A stretch of 64,000 nt of DNA from Xenorhabdus thuongxuanensis (GTDB lineage Bacteria > Pseudomonadota > Gammaproteobacteria > Enterobacterales > Enterobacteriaceae), in contig NZ_MKGR01000012.1 in NCBI RefSeq assembly GCF_001908095.1, forward strand, positions 1-64,000. Direction: 5' to 3'. Of this stretch, positions 9,217 to 20,463 are shown one piece after another. Positions within the stretch are counted from its first letter, which is position 1, and every line of letters begins with the position of its first letter. The notes under the pieces were generated by a model. The model saw only the letters and a list, made by a program, of their open reading frames with translations, made no database searches and had not been told where the DNA came from. Position numbers and translations under genes: made by a program.

Positions 9217-10086
9217 ATGTCTGCCAAACACCCCGTCATCGCAATCACTGGCTCCAGTGGAGCAGGAACAACCACTACCAGTGTCGCTTTCCGCAAAATT
9301 TTCCAACAATTTGACGTAACCGCCGCACTGATAGAAGGGGATAGTTTCCATCGTTACACTCGTCCTGAAATGGATGCCGAGATACGCAAAGCAAGAGAAC
9401 AGGGCAGACATATCAGCTACTTTGGGCCAGAAGCTAATGATTTCGGTATGTTGGAAAGGACATTCTTTGAGTATGGGGAAACGGGCAATGGTCGCTGCCG
9501 AAAATATCTCCATACCTATGATGAAGCCGTTCCCTATAACCAATCACCAGGGACTTTCACACCGTGGGAACCCCTGCCATCAAATACGGACGTCCTATTT
9601 TATGAAGGACTGCACGGTGGAGTTGTCACGCCACAACACAATGTCGCCGGTCATGTGGATCTGTTGATTGGCGTTGTGCCTATCGTCAACTTAGAATGGA
9701 TACAAAAACTTATCCGTGATACCGGAGAGCGTGGGCATTCCAGAGAAGCTGTCATGGATTCCGTTGTCCGCTCAATGGATGACTATATCCGCTACATCAC
9801 TCCTCAGTTTTCACGTACCCACATCAATTTCCAACGTGTCCCTACCGTTGATACCTCCAACCCCTTCTCTGCCAAGGCCATTCCCTCGCTGGACGAAAGT
9901 TTTATCGTGATCCGCTTCCGGGGCCTCACTCAAATTGATTTTCCTTATTTGCTAGCTATGCTTCAGGGTTCATTTATTTCCAGCATAAATACTATCGTCG
10001 TTCCAGGTGGAAAAATGGGGTTGGCAATGGAATTAATTATGGCACCGCTTGTTAAACAATTACTAGAAGGCAAGAAAATCTCGTAA
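9217..10086 (+). CDS. prkB: phosphoribulokinase-like kinase PrkB
   Basis: 289 residues, the length of E. coli PrkB. The P-loop GSSGAGTTTTS is at residues 12-22, followed by the family motifs EGDSFHRYTR, FYEGLHGG and RDTGERGHSREAV. It belongs to the phosphoribulokinase/uridine-kinase superfamily. The true substrate in enterobacteria, which lack a Calvin cycle, is unknown. TTAAGGAG precedes the ATG. Downstream lies a strong intrinsic terminator, and E. coli's yhfA is absent between this gene and crp. Confidence 0.93.
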   Translation: MSAKHPVIAITGSSGAGTTTTSVAFRKIFQQFDVTAALIEGDSFHRYTRPEMDAEIRKAREQGRHISYFGPEANDFGMLERTFFEYGETGNGRCRKYLHTYDEAVPYNQSPGTFTPWEPLPSNTDVLFYEGLHGGVVTPQHNVAGHVDLLIGVVPIVNLEWIQKLIRDTGERGHSREAVMDSVVRSMDDYIRYITPQFSRTHINFQRVPTVDTSNPFSAKAIPSLDESFIVIRFRGLTQIDFPYLLAMLQGSFISSINTIVVPGGKMGLAMELIMAPLVKQLLEGKKIS

Positions 10087-10114
10087 TTTAATCCTTATTT
10101 AATTTTTAATAGGG

Positions 10115-10148
10115 CAGGTAACAAAAAATAATGTTACCTGTTTTATTT
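10115..10148 (+). terminator. intrinsic terminator after prkB
   Basis: CAGGTAACA (10115-10123) pairs perfectly with TGTTACCTG (10132-10140) across an A-rich loop and is followed by TTTTATTT. It ends the yheU-prkB transcript 29 bp after the prkB stop. Confidence 0.85.
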
Positions 10149-10511
10149 AAATAAACAGACCATTTTTTGTGACATAATTTTTTCCCTTTTATAAATGTAA
10201 AATCAATAAAACCAACTCTTCTGCCTGATTTCTGGTAATCTGGCAGTCAGTTTAATATGCTGAAGCGATACAGGAGAAGACAGAAATGCTTTCCTGTGTT
10301 ACAAACAAGGTTACAAGCGCGGACTGGCAAGGTATATGGGTTAAGATCAATATGCCTACATTTTGGCATCCTTATAATCCATATAAAATTCCCGCTTGTC
10401 AGTTTTTCAGCAGGTTAATATGTTAATCTATTGACTTTATAAAGCTAGCCTGAAGAGGAACTATAGTTTCTCACACTATAAAGGCAGAAATAACAACAGA
10501 GGATAAAGCGA
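10149..10511 (+). promoter_or_regulatory. crp promoter and leader region
   Basis: About 360 bp between the prkB terminator and crp. The last part, AACAGAGGATAAAGCG before the ATG, matches the E. coli crp ribosome-binding region closely. A long crp leader is expected from E. coli, where CRP also binds its own promoter, but I do not see a clear full CRP consensus here. The region also contains a 46-codon ORF with its own ribosome binding site, listed separately. Confidence 0.6.
10286..10426 (+). CDS. possible 46-residue upstream ORF in crp leader
   Basis: ATG at 10286, preceded by ACAGGAGAAGACAGAA (AGGAG, nine-base spacing), opens a 46-codon frame ending TAA at 10424-10426, 85 bp before the crp start. 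The product is rich in aromatic residues and has three cysteines. No family is recognised. It could be a translated leader affecting crp expression or chance. Confidence 0.25.
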   Translation: MLSCVTNKVTSADWQGIWVKINMPTFWHPYNPYKIPACQFFSRLIC

Positions 10512-11144
10512 ATGGTTCTCGGCAAGCCACAAACAGACCCTACTCTTGAATGGTTTTTGTCACACTGCCATATTCACAAATATCCATCCAAGAGCACGCT
10601 TATTCATCAAGGCGAGAAAGCAGAAACGCTTTACTACATTGTTAAAGGTTCAGTTGCTGTTCTAATAAAAGATGAAGAAGGTAAGGAAATGATTCTCTCT
10701 TATTTAAATCAGGGGGACTTCATTGGTGAACTTGGATTGTTTGAAGAGGGGCAAGAACGTACTGCATGGGTGCGAGCAAAAAGTGCCTGCGAAGTGGCTG
10801 AAATTTCCTATAAGAAATTTCGCCAGTTAATTCAGGTCAATCCTGATATTCTGATGCGTTTATCTGCCCAGATGGCAAGTCGCCTACAAACCACTTCCGA
10901 AAAAGTAGGTAACTTAGCCTTTTTGGACGTTACAGGCCGTATCGCCCAGACATTGCTCAATTTGGCTAAACAGCCTGATGCAATGACTCATCCTGATGGT
11001 ATGCAAATCAAAATCACACGTCAGGAAATTGGGCAGATTGTGGGTTGCTCGCGTGAAACGGTTGGCCGTATCCTTAAAATGCTGGAAGATCAAAACCTGA
11101 TCTCTGCACATGGCAAAACCATCGTCGTTTATGGGACACGTTAA
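10512..11144 (+). CDS. crp: cAMP receptor protein CRP
   Basis: 210 residues, same length as E. coli CRP and nearly identical along the whole chain. The N-terminal cyclic-nucleotide domain includes [19 protein letters not shown], with the cAMP phosphate-binding Arg and Ser/Thr cluster. A dimerisation helix follows, and a C-terminal winged helix includes [20 protein letters not shown], the DNA-reading helix. The first residues [16 protein letters not shown] fix the start. This global regulator controls catabolic genes; in this window likely targets by analogy with E. coli are lsr, mur and spf. It is convergent with argD, sharing a terminator hairpin. Confidence 0.99.
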   Translation: MVLGKPQTDPTLEWFLSHCHIHKYPSKSTLIHQGEKAETLYYIVKGSVAVLIKDEEGKEMILSYLNQGDFIGELGLFEEGQERTAWVRAKSACEVAEISYKKFRQLIQVNPDILMRLSAQMASRLQTTSEKVGNLAFLDVTGRIAQTLLNLAKQPDAMTHPDGMQIKITRQEIGQIVGCSRETVGRILKMLEDQNLISAHGKTIVVYGTR

Positions 11145-11169
11145 TTCCCGATAAACCAGAAACTACTCA

Positions 11170-11205
11170 GCCAGTGCAATCCGTTACTTCGCACTGGCTT
11201 TTTTT
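11170..11205. terminator. terminator between crp and argD
   Basis: GCCAGTGC (11170-11177) pairs with GCACTGGC (11191-11198), followed by seven T residues on the plus strand. It ends crp. The stem may also slow transcription arriving from argD, although the minus side lacks a good T-tract. Confidence 0.88.
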
Positions 11206-11209
11206 ACTA

Positions 11210-12544
<1,335 letters not shown>

Positions 12545-12548
12545 CTAA

Positions 12549-13124
12549 CTAATATTTGAGGAAATTATTTAACAATTCATGTCCCTGCTCACTAAGAATG
12601 CTTTCTGGATGAAATTGCACCCCTTCCAGTGGCAAAGTACGGTGGCGTATTCCCATGATTTCATCTACGTCACCATTACGCTGACTCCAGGCCGTCACTT
12701 CAAATGAAGCAGGAAGTGTTTCTGCGGCAATGACCAAAGAGTGGTAACGCGTGACCGTCAATGGACGATCTAATCCTTTGAATACCCCTTGCTGGCTATG
12801 GTGAATCAGGCTGGTTTTTCCATGCATAACTTCACGAGCTTTAACAACGCTCGCACCAAAAGCCTGGCCTATTGCCTGATGTCCCAGGCACACACCAAGG
12901 ATGGGTAATTTCCCTGCAAAATGTGAAATCGCTTCCAGCGAGATCCCTGCTTCATTCGGCGTACAAGGGCCTGGAGAAATGACTAAATGAGTAGGCGCCA
13001 AATTTTCGATATCTTCAAGCTGGATCTCATCATTACGCTTAACTAAAACCTCTGCCCCTAACTCACAAAAATATTGATATAAATTGAATGTAAAAGAATC
13101 GTAGTTATCTATTATTAGTAACAT
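12549..13124 (-). CDS. pabA: aminodeoxychorismate synthase glutaminase component
   Basis: 191 residues. This class-I glutamine amidotransferase supplies ammonia to PabB for 4-aminobenzoate, and hence folate, synthesis. [13 protein letters not shown] at the N-terminus, the oxyanion segment ISPGPCTP, the nucleophile C79 in LGVCLGHQ, and the catalytic His-Glu in GVQFHPES are all present. It stands 120 bp upstream of argD on the same strand, as in E. coli, but the fic and yhfG genes that precede it there are missing. TAGGA lies upstream of the ATG. It could be confused with TrpG, but the neighbours and the close match to PabA favour PabA. Confidence 0.95.
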   Translation of the reverse strand: MLLIIDNYDSFTFNLYQYFCELGAEVLVKRNDEIQLEDIENLAPTHLVISPGPCTPNEAGISLEAISHFAGKLPILGVCLGHQAIGQAFGASVVKAREVMHGKTSLIHHSQQGVFKGLDRPLTVTRYHSLVIAAETLPASFEVTAWSQRNGDVDEIMGIRHRTLPLEGVQFHPESILSEQGHELLNNFLKY

Positions 13125-13395
13125 AGGAATATATCCTACTGATTATTATAGTCTTATAAGTTGCCCTACCCCATTGGGATATTATGCATTCTGTATAATA
13201 GTAAAATCAGGTAAATCAGTATCAACAGCAATAGGGGACTCATCATACCACAGAAGCACTTTTAAAATAGTGGTACGGCGACCGCATTACCATCATACAA
13301 CAAAGTAGAAAGGGCGGAGAGAGGGAGAATACAAACGGTACTTAAACAACCATAAACGATTATCCAAATACCGTACTATATCTGTGTTCGGGCTG

Positions 13396-13962
13396 TTAAG
13401 GCTCAATCTTGGCAGACAAGATCACAATTGGTTTTGCCGGTACATTTTGATAAGGGCCAACATTTTCTGTTTTGACCTGAGAAATTTTATCAACCACATC
13501 CATACCTTTGACAACTTTGCCAAAGACCGCATAACCGAAGTCACGCTGCCCGTGGTCAAGGAAAGCATTATCGGTCACGTTGATAAAAAACTGGCTGGTA
13601 GCGCTGTCCTTATCTGCGGTACGTGCCATAGCAATAGTACCACGAAGGTTACGCAGGCCGTTATCTGCTTCATTTTTGATTGGCGCTTTGGTGGCCTTCT
13701 GCTTCATATCTTTCGTAAAGCCACCACCCTGAATCATAAAACCTGGGATAACACGATGAAAGATGGTGTTGTTATAAAATCCCTCATTGACATACTCAAC
13801 GAAATTCTTGGTAGTAATTGGTGCCTTATCGCTATCTAACTCAAGTTCGATTTCTCCAGCTGATGTTACCAGCTTCACGTGAGTTTCAGCGGCTAATGCT
13901 GGGACAGTTATCGCACTGATAGCACAGGCAGTCATAAGCGACACAAAAATACGTTTAAACAT
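13396..13962 (-). CDS. ppiA: periplasmic peptidyl-prolyl isomerase A (cyclophilin)
   Basis: 188 residues. A Sec signal peptide (about residues 1-24, ending PALA) is followed by a complete cyclophilin domain with [31 protein letters not shown] and GYAVFGKV. It catalyses cis-trans proline isomerisation in the periplasm. The start at 13962 has AAGGAAT in front; the ten extra upstream codons in frame are not conserved. In E. coli ppiA lies beside fic-pabA. Here it keeps the pabA side but its other flank is engB-polA, a different chromosomal neighbourhood. Confidence 0.95.
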   Translation of the reverse strand: MFKRIFVSLMTACAISAITVPALAAETHVKLVTSAGEIELELDSDKAPITTKNFVEYVNEGFYNNTIFHRVIPGFMIQGGGFTKDMKQKATKAPIKNEADNGLRNLRGTIAMARTADKDSATSQFFINVTDNAFLDHGQRDFGYAVFGKVVKGMDVVDKISQVKTENVGPYQNVPAKPIVILSAKIEP

Positions 13963-14032
13963 TGATGATTCCTTTATTTTTGAGGTCAACAATAAAACTC
14001 ATAACAACAAAACTTCTTAAGTGTAATTCCCA

Positions 14033-14152
14033 ATGGAGCTAAGTTCCAAAGATTTACCTACATTTACGAGTATCTCAACTGCTCAAGGTGAGTTATACAC
14101 GCTATTTGCCGACTACCTGCACCGTTCATTGTCGGAAGAAATGTCGATATAA
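14033..14152 (+). CDS. possible 39-residue ORF, unknown
   Basis: An ATG at 14033 opens 39 codons to a TAA at 14150-14152 in the gap between divergent ppiA and engB. The product has ordinary protein composition, but no ribosome binding site precedes it and no family is recognised. It may be chance or residue of a gene lost at this synteny break. Confidence 0.15.
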   Translation: MELSSKDLPTFTSISTAQGELYTLFADYLHRSLSEEMSI

Positions 14153-14254
14153 ATGACGGTAAAATGTCGGTATCAAGTTACGCCTGTCCACAAGCGGCTG
14201 CTCTCGGTATAATCACCGTGCTATTTTTGTGTATTCCTCAGGGAGATAACCATT

Positions 14255-14878
14255 TTGACCATCAAAAACTACAACTATCATATGACCCACTTTATCACGA
14301 GTGCACCTGACATTCGCCACCTGCCTCAAGATGTGGGCATTGAGGTCGCGTTTGCCGGCAGGTCAAATGCGGGTAAATCTAGCGCCCTGAATGCACTAAC
14401 CCGCCAAAAGAGCCTTGCGCGTACCAGTAAAACCCCTGGCCGTACCCAGTTGATTAACCTGTTCGAAGTTGAAGAAGGTGTTCGTCTGGTAGACTTGCCG
14501 GGCTATGGTTACGCTGAAGTCCCAGAAGAGATGAAACGTAAATGGCAGAAAGCCCTGGGGGAGTATCTCCAAAAGCGTGAATGCCTGTTAGGGCTGGTGG
14601 TTTTGATGGATATCCGCCATCCGTTGAAAGATCTGGATATGCAAATGATCGAATGGGCGGTCGTGATGCAAGTTCCCGTCATGGTATTACTCACTAAAGC
14701 CGATAAACTGGCTTCCGGTGCCCGTAAAAGCCAACTGGCGAAAGTTCGTCAGGAGTTAGCCTCTCTGAATGGTGATATTCAGGTCGAATACTTCTCCGCC
14801 CTGAAAAAAATCGGCACCGATAAACTAGAGCAAAAACTCAACCTTTGGTTCAATCAGCCTGCTATTGAGGCGGAGTAA
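14255..14878 (+). CDS. engB: ribosome biogenesis GTPase EngB/YihA
   Basis: 207 residues. Essential GTPase of large-subunit assembly. GRSNAGKSS is the P-loop (35-43), followed by the switch [22 protein letters not shown] (G3, from about 80) and the G4 motif TKAD. The start is a TTG at 14255 with CAGGGAG upstream. I recall the E. coli gene also being annotated from TTG, and the residues that follow align with its N-terminus. An ATG nine codons in is the alternative. It is convergent with spf-polA, as in E. coli. Confidence 0.95.
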   Translation: MTIKNYNYHMTHFITSAPDIRHLPQDVGIEVAFAGRSNAGKSSALNALTRQKSLARTSKTPGRTQLINLFEVEEGVRLVDLPGYGYAEVPEEMKRKWQKALGEYLQKRECLLGLVVLMDIRHPLKDLDMQMIEWAVVMQVPVMVLLTKADKLASGARKSQLAKVRQELASLNGDIQVEYFSALKKIGTDKLEQKLNLWFNQPAIEAE

Positions 14879-14920
14879 CATCCGCCTCCTGCCTTGACTG
14901 CATTTCCATTAATCGGACAT

Positions 14921-15030
14921 AAAAAAACGCCCCAGTCAAAAAATATGACTGGGGCAGCTAATATTCAGCTAAATCCGATTACGTGAAGTAAAAGGTCTGA
15001 AAGATAGAACATCTTACCTCTGTACCCTAC
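14921..15030 (-). ncRNA. spf: Spot 42 small RNA
   Basis: Read on the minus strand, the sequence from 15030 begins GTAGGGTACAGAGGTAAGAT and continues nearly identical to E. coli Spot 42 through the unpaired regions that contact target mRNAs. It ends in a GCCCCAGTCA/TGACTGGGGC terminator hairpin with a T-run, for about 110 nt, the family size. Spot 42 is an Hfq-dependent repressor of sugar-utilisation mRNAs, itself repressed by cAMP-CRP in E. coli. It lies between polA and engB, its usual place. The terminator loop is longer and contains a run of six T residues, unlike the short loop in E. coli. Confidence 0.95.
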
Positions 15031-15080
15031 GCCGATAACTTTAACCTATTCTTTTCATCAAAAAAAGACTTTTTTGTAAT
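15031..15080 (-). promoter_or_regulatory. spf promoter
   Basis: Upstream of Spot 42 on the minus strand, TAAAGT stands at about -10, followed by a TATCGGC stretch just before the GTAGGG start. This matches the arrangement of the E. coli spf promoter, and a T-rich stretch corresponds to its upstream part. I could not identify a full CRP site in the next 50 bp. Confidence 0.6.
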
Positions 15081-15288
15081 TAATTTTCACTAATTACCTC
15101 GATTCAGCAGTTAACATTTAAGCAAATTAGGTTAATATGTCGTCATTTATGTAGTTTAATTACATATTTCTGAGATCTAGATCTAATCTAAAACCTAACT
15201 GAAATTCTTGTCATACGCCTCTTCGCAACATAATTGAGACAATTTCAGTTTATTAAATAAGCAGTATTTCCATAAAAATCATTCAATA

Positions 15289-15320
15289 AAAAAAGAACCG
15301 CATTTCTGCGGCTCTTTTTA
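15289..15320 (-). terminator. polA terminator
   Basis: On the minus strand, AAGAGCCGC and GCGGTTCTT form a hairpin around AGAAAT and are followed by a T-run, about 20 bp after the polA stop. This separates polA from spf. Confidence 0.85.
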
Positions 15321-15341
15321 GTTTTTAAGATAGAAAAGACA

Positions 15342-18134
15342 TCAGTGTGCCTGATCCCAATTATCACCAATCCCAATATCCACTTTTAACGGCACATCAA
15401 GCTGCATACTTTGTTCCATCAGCTCTCTGATTTTCTGCCCCGCTGTCTCCAGCTCTGACTCATGCACTTCAAATACCAGCTCATCGTGAACCTGCATGAT
15501 CATACGTACATTTGGTTGCCCACTGACAATCCAGTTATCTACCGCAATCATTGCCAATTTGATGATATCCGCTGCCGTCCCCTGCATAGGTGCATTGATG
15601 GCTTCACGCTCTGACGCCTTACGGCGCATAGCATTACGCGATTTGATATCCGGCAGGTACAACCGACGGCCTTCCAGAGTTTCGACAAATCCATGCTCAG
15701 CCGCCTGCGCCCGTGTACGTTCCATATAAGCCAACACTCCCGGATAACGTTCAAAATAGAGATCCATATAGCGCTGTGCTTCACCACGTGGAATACCTAA
15801 TTGGCGAGATAACCCAAACGAACTCATACCGTAAATTAAACCAAAGTTAATCGCCTTAGCACTACGACGCTGCTCGCTGGTCACTTGTTCCAATGGTACG
15901 CCAAACACTTCCGCAGCAGTCGCACGGTGGATATCCTTACCTTGGGCAAATGATTCCAACAAGCCTTTGTCCTGTGATAAGTGCGCCATAATACGCAATT
16001 CAATCTGTGAATAGTCCGCAGCCATAATGCGGTAACCTTCCGGCGCAACAAATGCCTGACGGATACGGCGCCCTTCGTCATTGCGAACAGGAATATTTTG
16101 CAAGTTTGGATCACGGGAAGAGAGTCGCCCCGTTGCAGTTACTGCCTGATGATAAGAGGTATGAACACGATTTGTCAGTGGGTGCACCATCTGAGGCAGT
16201 TTATCAGTGTAAGTGGTTTTCAGTTTTGCCAGACCACGATGTTCCAAAATCACCCTTGCCAATTCATGGTGCTCTGCCAACTCTTCCAGTACTTCTTCAT
16301 TGGTTGATGGTGCACCATTTGGCGTCTTCTTCAATACAGGCAAATTCATTTTTTCAAATAAGATAACTTGGAGCTGTTTTGGTGACGCCAGATTGAACTC
16401 TTCCCCTACCAGCTCATACGCAGATTTTTCCAACTCACCCAAACGCGCAGTGATTTCCCTTGAATGTTCTGCCAACGTTTGGGCATTGATCAACACCCCT
16501 GTTCTTTCCATACGGGACAGCACCGGCACCAGCGGCATTTCGATGTTATGGAAAACTTTTTGCAGGGTTGGGGCGCACTCTAACTGAGGATACATAGCCT
16601 GGTGCAGCCTTAAAGTCACATCCGCATCTTCTGCCGCATATTTTGCGGCTTCCTCCAACGGAATTTGATTAAAAGTTAGTTGCTTTTTGCCCTTGCCCGC
16701 AATTTCTTCAAATGTGGTGGTTTTATAGGCCAGATGACGATCAGCAAGGCTATCCATATCATGTCGCCCTGCCACGCTGTTCAAAACATACGATTCCAGC
16801 ATGGTATCAAAAACAATACCATTCAAGGCAATGCCATAACGCGCCAAAACACCACGATCAAATTTCAGGTTTTGACCAATCTTAGGCAGATTGGCATCTT
16901 CCAATAGTGGTTTTAATACTGCGAGAACTTCATGCAGATCCAATTGCGGTGGCGCGTCCAGATAATCGTGTCCCAATGGCAGATAAGCGGCTTCAACTTC
17001 TGATTCCTCCACTGCAATGGCAAAAGACATCCCCACCAGATTAGCTGTTAGGGTATCAAGACTGTCGGTTTCAGTATCAAAAGAGCATGCCGGAGCTTGT
17101 TTCAGCTTTTCAATCCACTCATCAAGGGATTGGCGCTCAAGGATAGTTTGATAATTTTCCGATGAAATTTTAGCAGCGGCTGGAACAGCAGCCACTGATT
17201 CGGGCTTAACGCTGGCTGCAACAGGTTTCTTCCCATTGCCTTCCAGCCAACTGCCATTTTGTACGTCACTAATCCACCGCTTAAATTCAAAATGACTGAA
17301 CAGCGTCAGTAATTCATCCGTATCTGGTGGCATAATGGAAAGATCTAAACAACTCTTATCCAACTCAACATCGGTTTTGATTGTCGCCAATTGGTAGGAA
17401 AGATAAGCCACCTCTTTATTCTGTTCCATTTTACCACTCAATGTCTTGGCACCACGGAAACCAAGTGTGGCAATGTCATCAAGCCGAGCATAGATCTCAT
17501 TCAATCCGCCAATACCCTGCAATAGCCCCAGAGCAGTTTTCTCCCCCACTCCTGGCACTCCCGGAATATTATCGGAAGAATCCCCCATTAGGGCGAGAAA
17601 ATCGATAATCAGTTCAGGAGGAATACCATATTTTTCCTCAACCTCTTCCGGCCCCAAAATAGTGTTGGTCATGGTGTTAATCAGTGTGATATTTGGCGTC
17701 ACCAATTGCGCCATATCTTTGTCACCAGTGCTGATTAGCACCGGACGACCCTCTTTTTCAGCCTGCAAGGCTAATGTGCCGATAACATCATCAGCTTCAA
17801 CCCCTGGCACAACCAGAATTGGCAGTCCCATTGCCTTGACCATTTTGTGCAACGGCTCAATCTGCAAACGCAAATCATCCGGCATTGGCGGCCGATGGGA
17901 TTTATATTCAGCAAATAATTCATCACGGAACGTTTTACCTTTGGCATCGAACACGACCGCCACATGACTAGGTCTATACTGCATGATTAAACTTCGCAAC
18001 ATGTTCAGCACGCCATACATGGCGCCCGTCGGCTCTCCCGAACTGTTTGTCAGTGGAGGAAACGCATGGTATGCACGATAAAGGTATGAAGAACCATCAA
18101 CCAAAATCAGGGGATTGTCTGCTATCTGTGCCAT
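15342..18134 (-). CDS. polA: DNA polymerase I
   Basis: 930 residues (928 in E. coli). The N-terminal 5'-3' exonuclease domain (about 1-290) includes [16 protein letters not shown] and [11 protein letters not shown]. The 3'-5' proofreading domain keeps its metal ligands in FDTETDSLD. The polymerase domain has [39 protein letters not shown] (O helix) and [10 protein letters not shown] (catalytic Asp). All three activities therefore look intact. The start at 18134 matches E. coli (residues NPLILVDG). The 49 further in-frame codons lie in the promoter region and are not conserved. Three DnaA-box-like sites lie 130-280 bp upstream. Confidence 0.97.
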   Translation of the reverse strand: MAQIADNPLILVDGSSYLYRAYHAFPPLTNSSGEPTGAMYGVLNMLRSLIMQYRPSHVAVVFDAKGKTFRDELFAEYKSHRPPMPDDLRLQIEPLHKMVKAMGLPILVVPGVEADDVIGTLALQAEKEGRPVLISTGDKDMAQLVTPNITLINTMTNTILGPEEVEEKYGIPPELIIDFLALMGDSSDNIPGVPGVGEKTALGLLQGIGGLNEIYARLDDIATLGFRGAKTLSGKMEQNKEVAYLSYQLATIKTDVELDKSCLDLSIMPPDTDELLTLFSHFEFKRWISDVQNGSWLEGNGKKPVAASVKPESVAAVPAAAKISSENYQTILERQSLDEWIEKLKQAPACSFDTETDSLDTLTANLVGMSFAIAVEESEVEAAYLPLGHDYLDAPPQLDLHEVLAVLKPLLEDANLPKIGQNLKFDRGVLARYGIALNGIVFDTMLESYVLNSVAGRHDMDSLADRHLAYKTTTFEEIAGKGKKQLTFNQIPLEEAAKYAAEDADVTLRLHQAMYPQLECAPTLQKVFHNIEMPLVPVLSRMERTGVLINAQTLAEHSREITARLGELEKSAYELVGEEFNLASPKQLQVILFEKMNLPVLKKTPNGAPSTNEEVLEELAEHHELARVILEHRGLAKLKTTYTDKLPQMVHPLTNRVHTSYHQAVTATGRLSSRDPNLQNIPVRNDEGRRIRQAFVAPEGYRIMAADYSQIELRIMAHLSQDKGLLESFAQGKDIHRATAAEVFGVPLEQVTSEQRRSAKAINFGLIYGMSSFGLSRQLGIPRGEAQRYMDLYFERYPGVLAYMERTRAQAAEHGFVETLEGRRLYLPDIKSRNAMRRKASEREAINAPMQGTAADIIKLAMIAVDNWIVSGQPNVRMIMQVHDELVFEVHESELETAGQKIRELMEQSMQLDVPLKVDIGIGDNWDQAH

Positions 18135-18262
18135 AAAATTTTCTTCGTCGTTCTGAGGAATGAATAAAGAATAGAATGCCATACTGTGTCGTTCTAGACG
18201 AATTTTGCGGGAATTTTCTCGTACTAACTTGCATTTTATGGCAAATATTCTGATAAGCACTC

Positions 18263-18414
18263 TGTGGATAACTTTGTGCACAAAAAAATGGCATATAAAA
18301 CAGATTTATGTTTATTCCCACAAAAAGTGGATAACAGGAGATAAAAAATCAATGAATTACGCAGAATATTAAATAAATATTACAACCGCTTTAAAATCAC
18401 TGACTTGTGGATAT
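18263..18414. promoter_or_regulatory. three DnaA-box-like sites upstream of polA
   Basis: TGTGGATAA at 18263-18271 is a perfect DnaA box (TTATCCACA on the other strand). AGTGGATAA at 18326-18334 and TGTGGATAT at 18406-18414 each differ at one position. All three have the same orientation within 152 bp upstream of polA. DnaA has been reported to stimulate polA in E. coli; binding here is inferred. Confidence 0.5.
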
Positions 18415-18544
18415 TACCGGAGTTTATGTTATGAAAGGTGTTTTTTGGCAAGTATTGTGCCAACTCTCTCATGGCCGACACAATACCTAAATTATTTTAT
18501 ATTAATACTAGCGTTTTTGTTTCGTTACGCCACCATCTTACGAC

Positions 18545-19168
18545 TTATTTTTTGTTCACCAGATAGTTCACTGCTTGAGAGAATTTCTGGGCATAGTCCA
18601 GCGCAGAACGGGTATCAATTCCACCATTGTTAATCAAATACTTGCCATTAACAAAGATTGCCGGAACACCACGCAAATTGAAATCCTGGGCTGCCTGACG
18701 CTCTTTAGCGGCTACTGATTGCACGATAAAGCTGTTCAGAGCTGCGTCATACTCTTCACCAGAGACTCCCGCTTTGATGAAAGCATTGCGGATATCTTCC
18801 TTACTATTGATGGTCTGGCTTTTCTGAATGCCATCAAACAAAATAGGCGTGACTTTATCTTCGATCTTCATGACAATGGCGACTGCCCAGGCATCGGTCA
18901 ATGCTTTACCCAAAGGTCCCAGAAAATCCACATGATAACGTTCATGGCTCACACCTGCCGGCAGGTTTTTCTCAACAGTGGCAGGAACATGATAAATATT
19001 TTCAAACTGATAGCAGTGAGGACAATAAAAAGAGAAAAATTCCACCACTTGAGGCTGATTCGCAACCGGATCTCTTAATTCGGTATACTGTTTACCTTCA
19101 GAAAAACCGGAAGCGGATGCATTAAATGCCATGAACGCTCCCACCAGCGCTAGCCAAAATTTCTTCAT
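18545..19168 (-). CDS. dsbA: periplasmic thiol:disulfide oxidoreductase DsbA
   Basis: 207 residues. A signal peptide (1 to about 19) precedes a thioredoxin fold with a helical insertion. The active site CPHC is at residues 49-52 and the cis-proline loop is in RGVPAIFVNG. It introduces disulfides into exported proteins and is re-oxidised by DsbB. The ATG at 19168 is preceded by GGAGACC; an upstream TTG in the same frame would lie on top of that ribosome binding site. The gene follows srkA by 17 bp in an operon conserved with E. coli. Secreted proteins of this window with cysteine pairs could be clients. Confidence 0.97.
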   Translation of the reverse strand: MKKFWLALVGAFMAFNASASGFSEGKQYTELRDPVANQPQVVEFFSFYCPHCYQFENIYHVPATVEKNLPAGVSHERYHVDFLGPLGKALTDAWAVAIVMKIEDKVTPILFDGIQKSQTINSKEDIRNAFIKAGVSGEEYDAALNSFIVQSVAAKERQAAQDFNLRGVPAIFVNGKYLINNGGIDTRSALDYAQKFSQAVNYLVNKK

Positions 19169-19185
19169 AATGGTCTCCAAAAAAA

Positions 19186-20175
19186 TTAATACATCGGGTT
19201 GAGCTGTAAAGGTGGCTCCTGTAACAGCCGGATTTGTTCAGAAAAAAGACTTACTTGCTTATGCCAAAAATCACTATCAGCCATCCACGGAAACGCTTTT
19301 GGAAAAGCCGGATCTTGCCAACGACGAGCAACCCAGGCTAAATAATAGACCATTCGCATCGCACGCAGAGGCTCTATTAATGCCAATGTCTTGGGATCAA
19401 ATGCCATAAACTGATCATACGACTCAAGCAAGATATCCAATTGGATCAATCTTTCTTGCCGTGAGCCATTGAGCAACATCCACAAATCCTGAATAGCGGG
19501 ACCATTGCGGGCATCATCAAGATCCACAAACCACGCTTCATCACGCCACAAGATATTACCAGCATGGCAATCACCATGCAGCCGCAATACTTGCCAGTTA
19601 TCATGCCATTGGCTTGCCACCGCCTGATTTAATTCATCTAGTGCAGCCAGAAAACCCTGTTTATGCCTGGAGGGAATTAGTTCACATTCAGCCAAATATT
19701 GATATGGCTGATATAAATATTCATTCAGGTTAAGGGTGGGACGAGCAGAAAATGTTTTTTTTGCCCCAATTTGATGCATTCTTCCCAGCAATCGCCCAAC
19801 ATCTTCCAATTGGTCAAAACTATCTGATTCGTACTGACGCCCTCCCACACTGGGAAAAATGGCAAAAAAGAAACCACCATAATTCAACACCGTCTGCCCA
19901 TCAAACATCAACGGTGCTGCCACGGGCAAATCAGCCTGTTGCAATTCATGTGCAAAATCATGTTCCTCCTGAATTTGCTGCTGGCTCCAGCGCAGGGGGC
20001 GATAAAATTTCACAACATAGCGTTTGCGGTTTTCGTCCATGAACTGATACACCCGATTCTCATAGCTATTCAGTTCGGTTAGACCAGAATCAAGGTACAG
20101 GCTAGATTGCCCCAATGCATCCATGATTAAATCTGGCGTAATATTTTGGAAATTAAAAGCCTTCGGTTCCGTCAC
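19186..20175 (-). CDS. srkA: stress response kinase A (YihE/SrkA)
   Basis: 329 residues. Eukaryote-like Ser/Thr kinase of the APH/choline-kinase fold. NSYENRVYQF and VVKFYRP (ATP-binding lysine) stand near the N-terminus, the catalytic loop is LRLHGDCHAGNILW, and the metal-binding segment is FVDLDDARNGP. In E. coli it protects against stress-induced cell death and is co-transcribed with dsbA, which it precedes here by 17 bp. The start is GTG at 20175. It aligns with the E. coli N-terminus, and the ribosome binding site is weak. Confidence 0.95.
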   Translation of the reverse strand: MTEPKAFNFQNITPDLIMDALGQSSLYLDSGLTELNSYENRVYQFMDENRKRYVVKFYRPLRWSQQQIQEEHDFAHELQQADLPVAAPLMFDGQTVLNYGGFFFAIFPSVGGRQYESDSFDQLEDVGRLLGRMHQIGAKKTFSARPTLNLNEYLYQPYQYLAECELIPSRHKQGFLAALDELNQAVASQWHDNWQVLRLHGDCHAGNILWRDEAWFVDLDDARNGPAIQDLWMLLNGSRQERLIQLDILLESYDQFMAFDPKTLALIEPLRAMRMVYYLAWVARRWQDPAFPKAFPWMADSDFWHKQVSLFSEQIRLLQEPPLQLNPMY

Positions 20176-20193
20176 AACACAGTTCTCTCTTCA

Positions 20194-20463
20194 TTAATCT
20201 TTAATAATGCCCCGAGCACGCAACAACGCCGTCTTAAAATCTTCTTCATAATCTTTTTTCAACCCAGGGATTTCTGCATGGCTATCCGTACCGCACATTT
20301 TCAGATGATAAATCAGAATATCATCCGTTAATTCAGACAACTGCCCTGTGAATCCCGCTTCGTCAGCCAGTTTTTGCAACAGCTCCACCAGATTTAAATC
20401 CGGCTCATTCTTCCATACTGGATGTAAAAGTTCGATAACTTCATTGAGGCGGTGATACTTCAT
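20194..20463 (-). CDS. yihD: YihD family protein (DUF1040)
   Basis: 89 residues, as in E. coli. Conserved [33 protein letters not shown] and [20 protein letters not shown]. Small acidic cytoplasmic protein with no known function. ATAAGGAAC precedes the ATG at 20463. It heads the yihD-srkA-dsbA cluster, 18 bp upstream of srkA. Confidence 0.93.
   Translation of the reverse strand: MKYHRLNEVIELLHPVWKNEPDLNLVELLQKLADEAGFTGQLSELTDDILIYHLKMCGTDSHAEIPGLKKDYEEDFKTALLRARGIIKD

Noticed and set aside
15031-15140. A CRP site upstream of Spot 42
   Set aside because: Expected from E. coli, but no sequence close to TGTGA-N6-TCACA is visible there.
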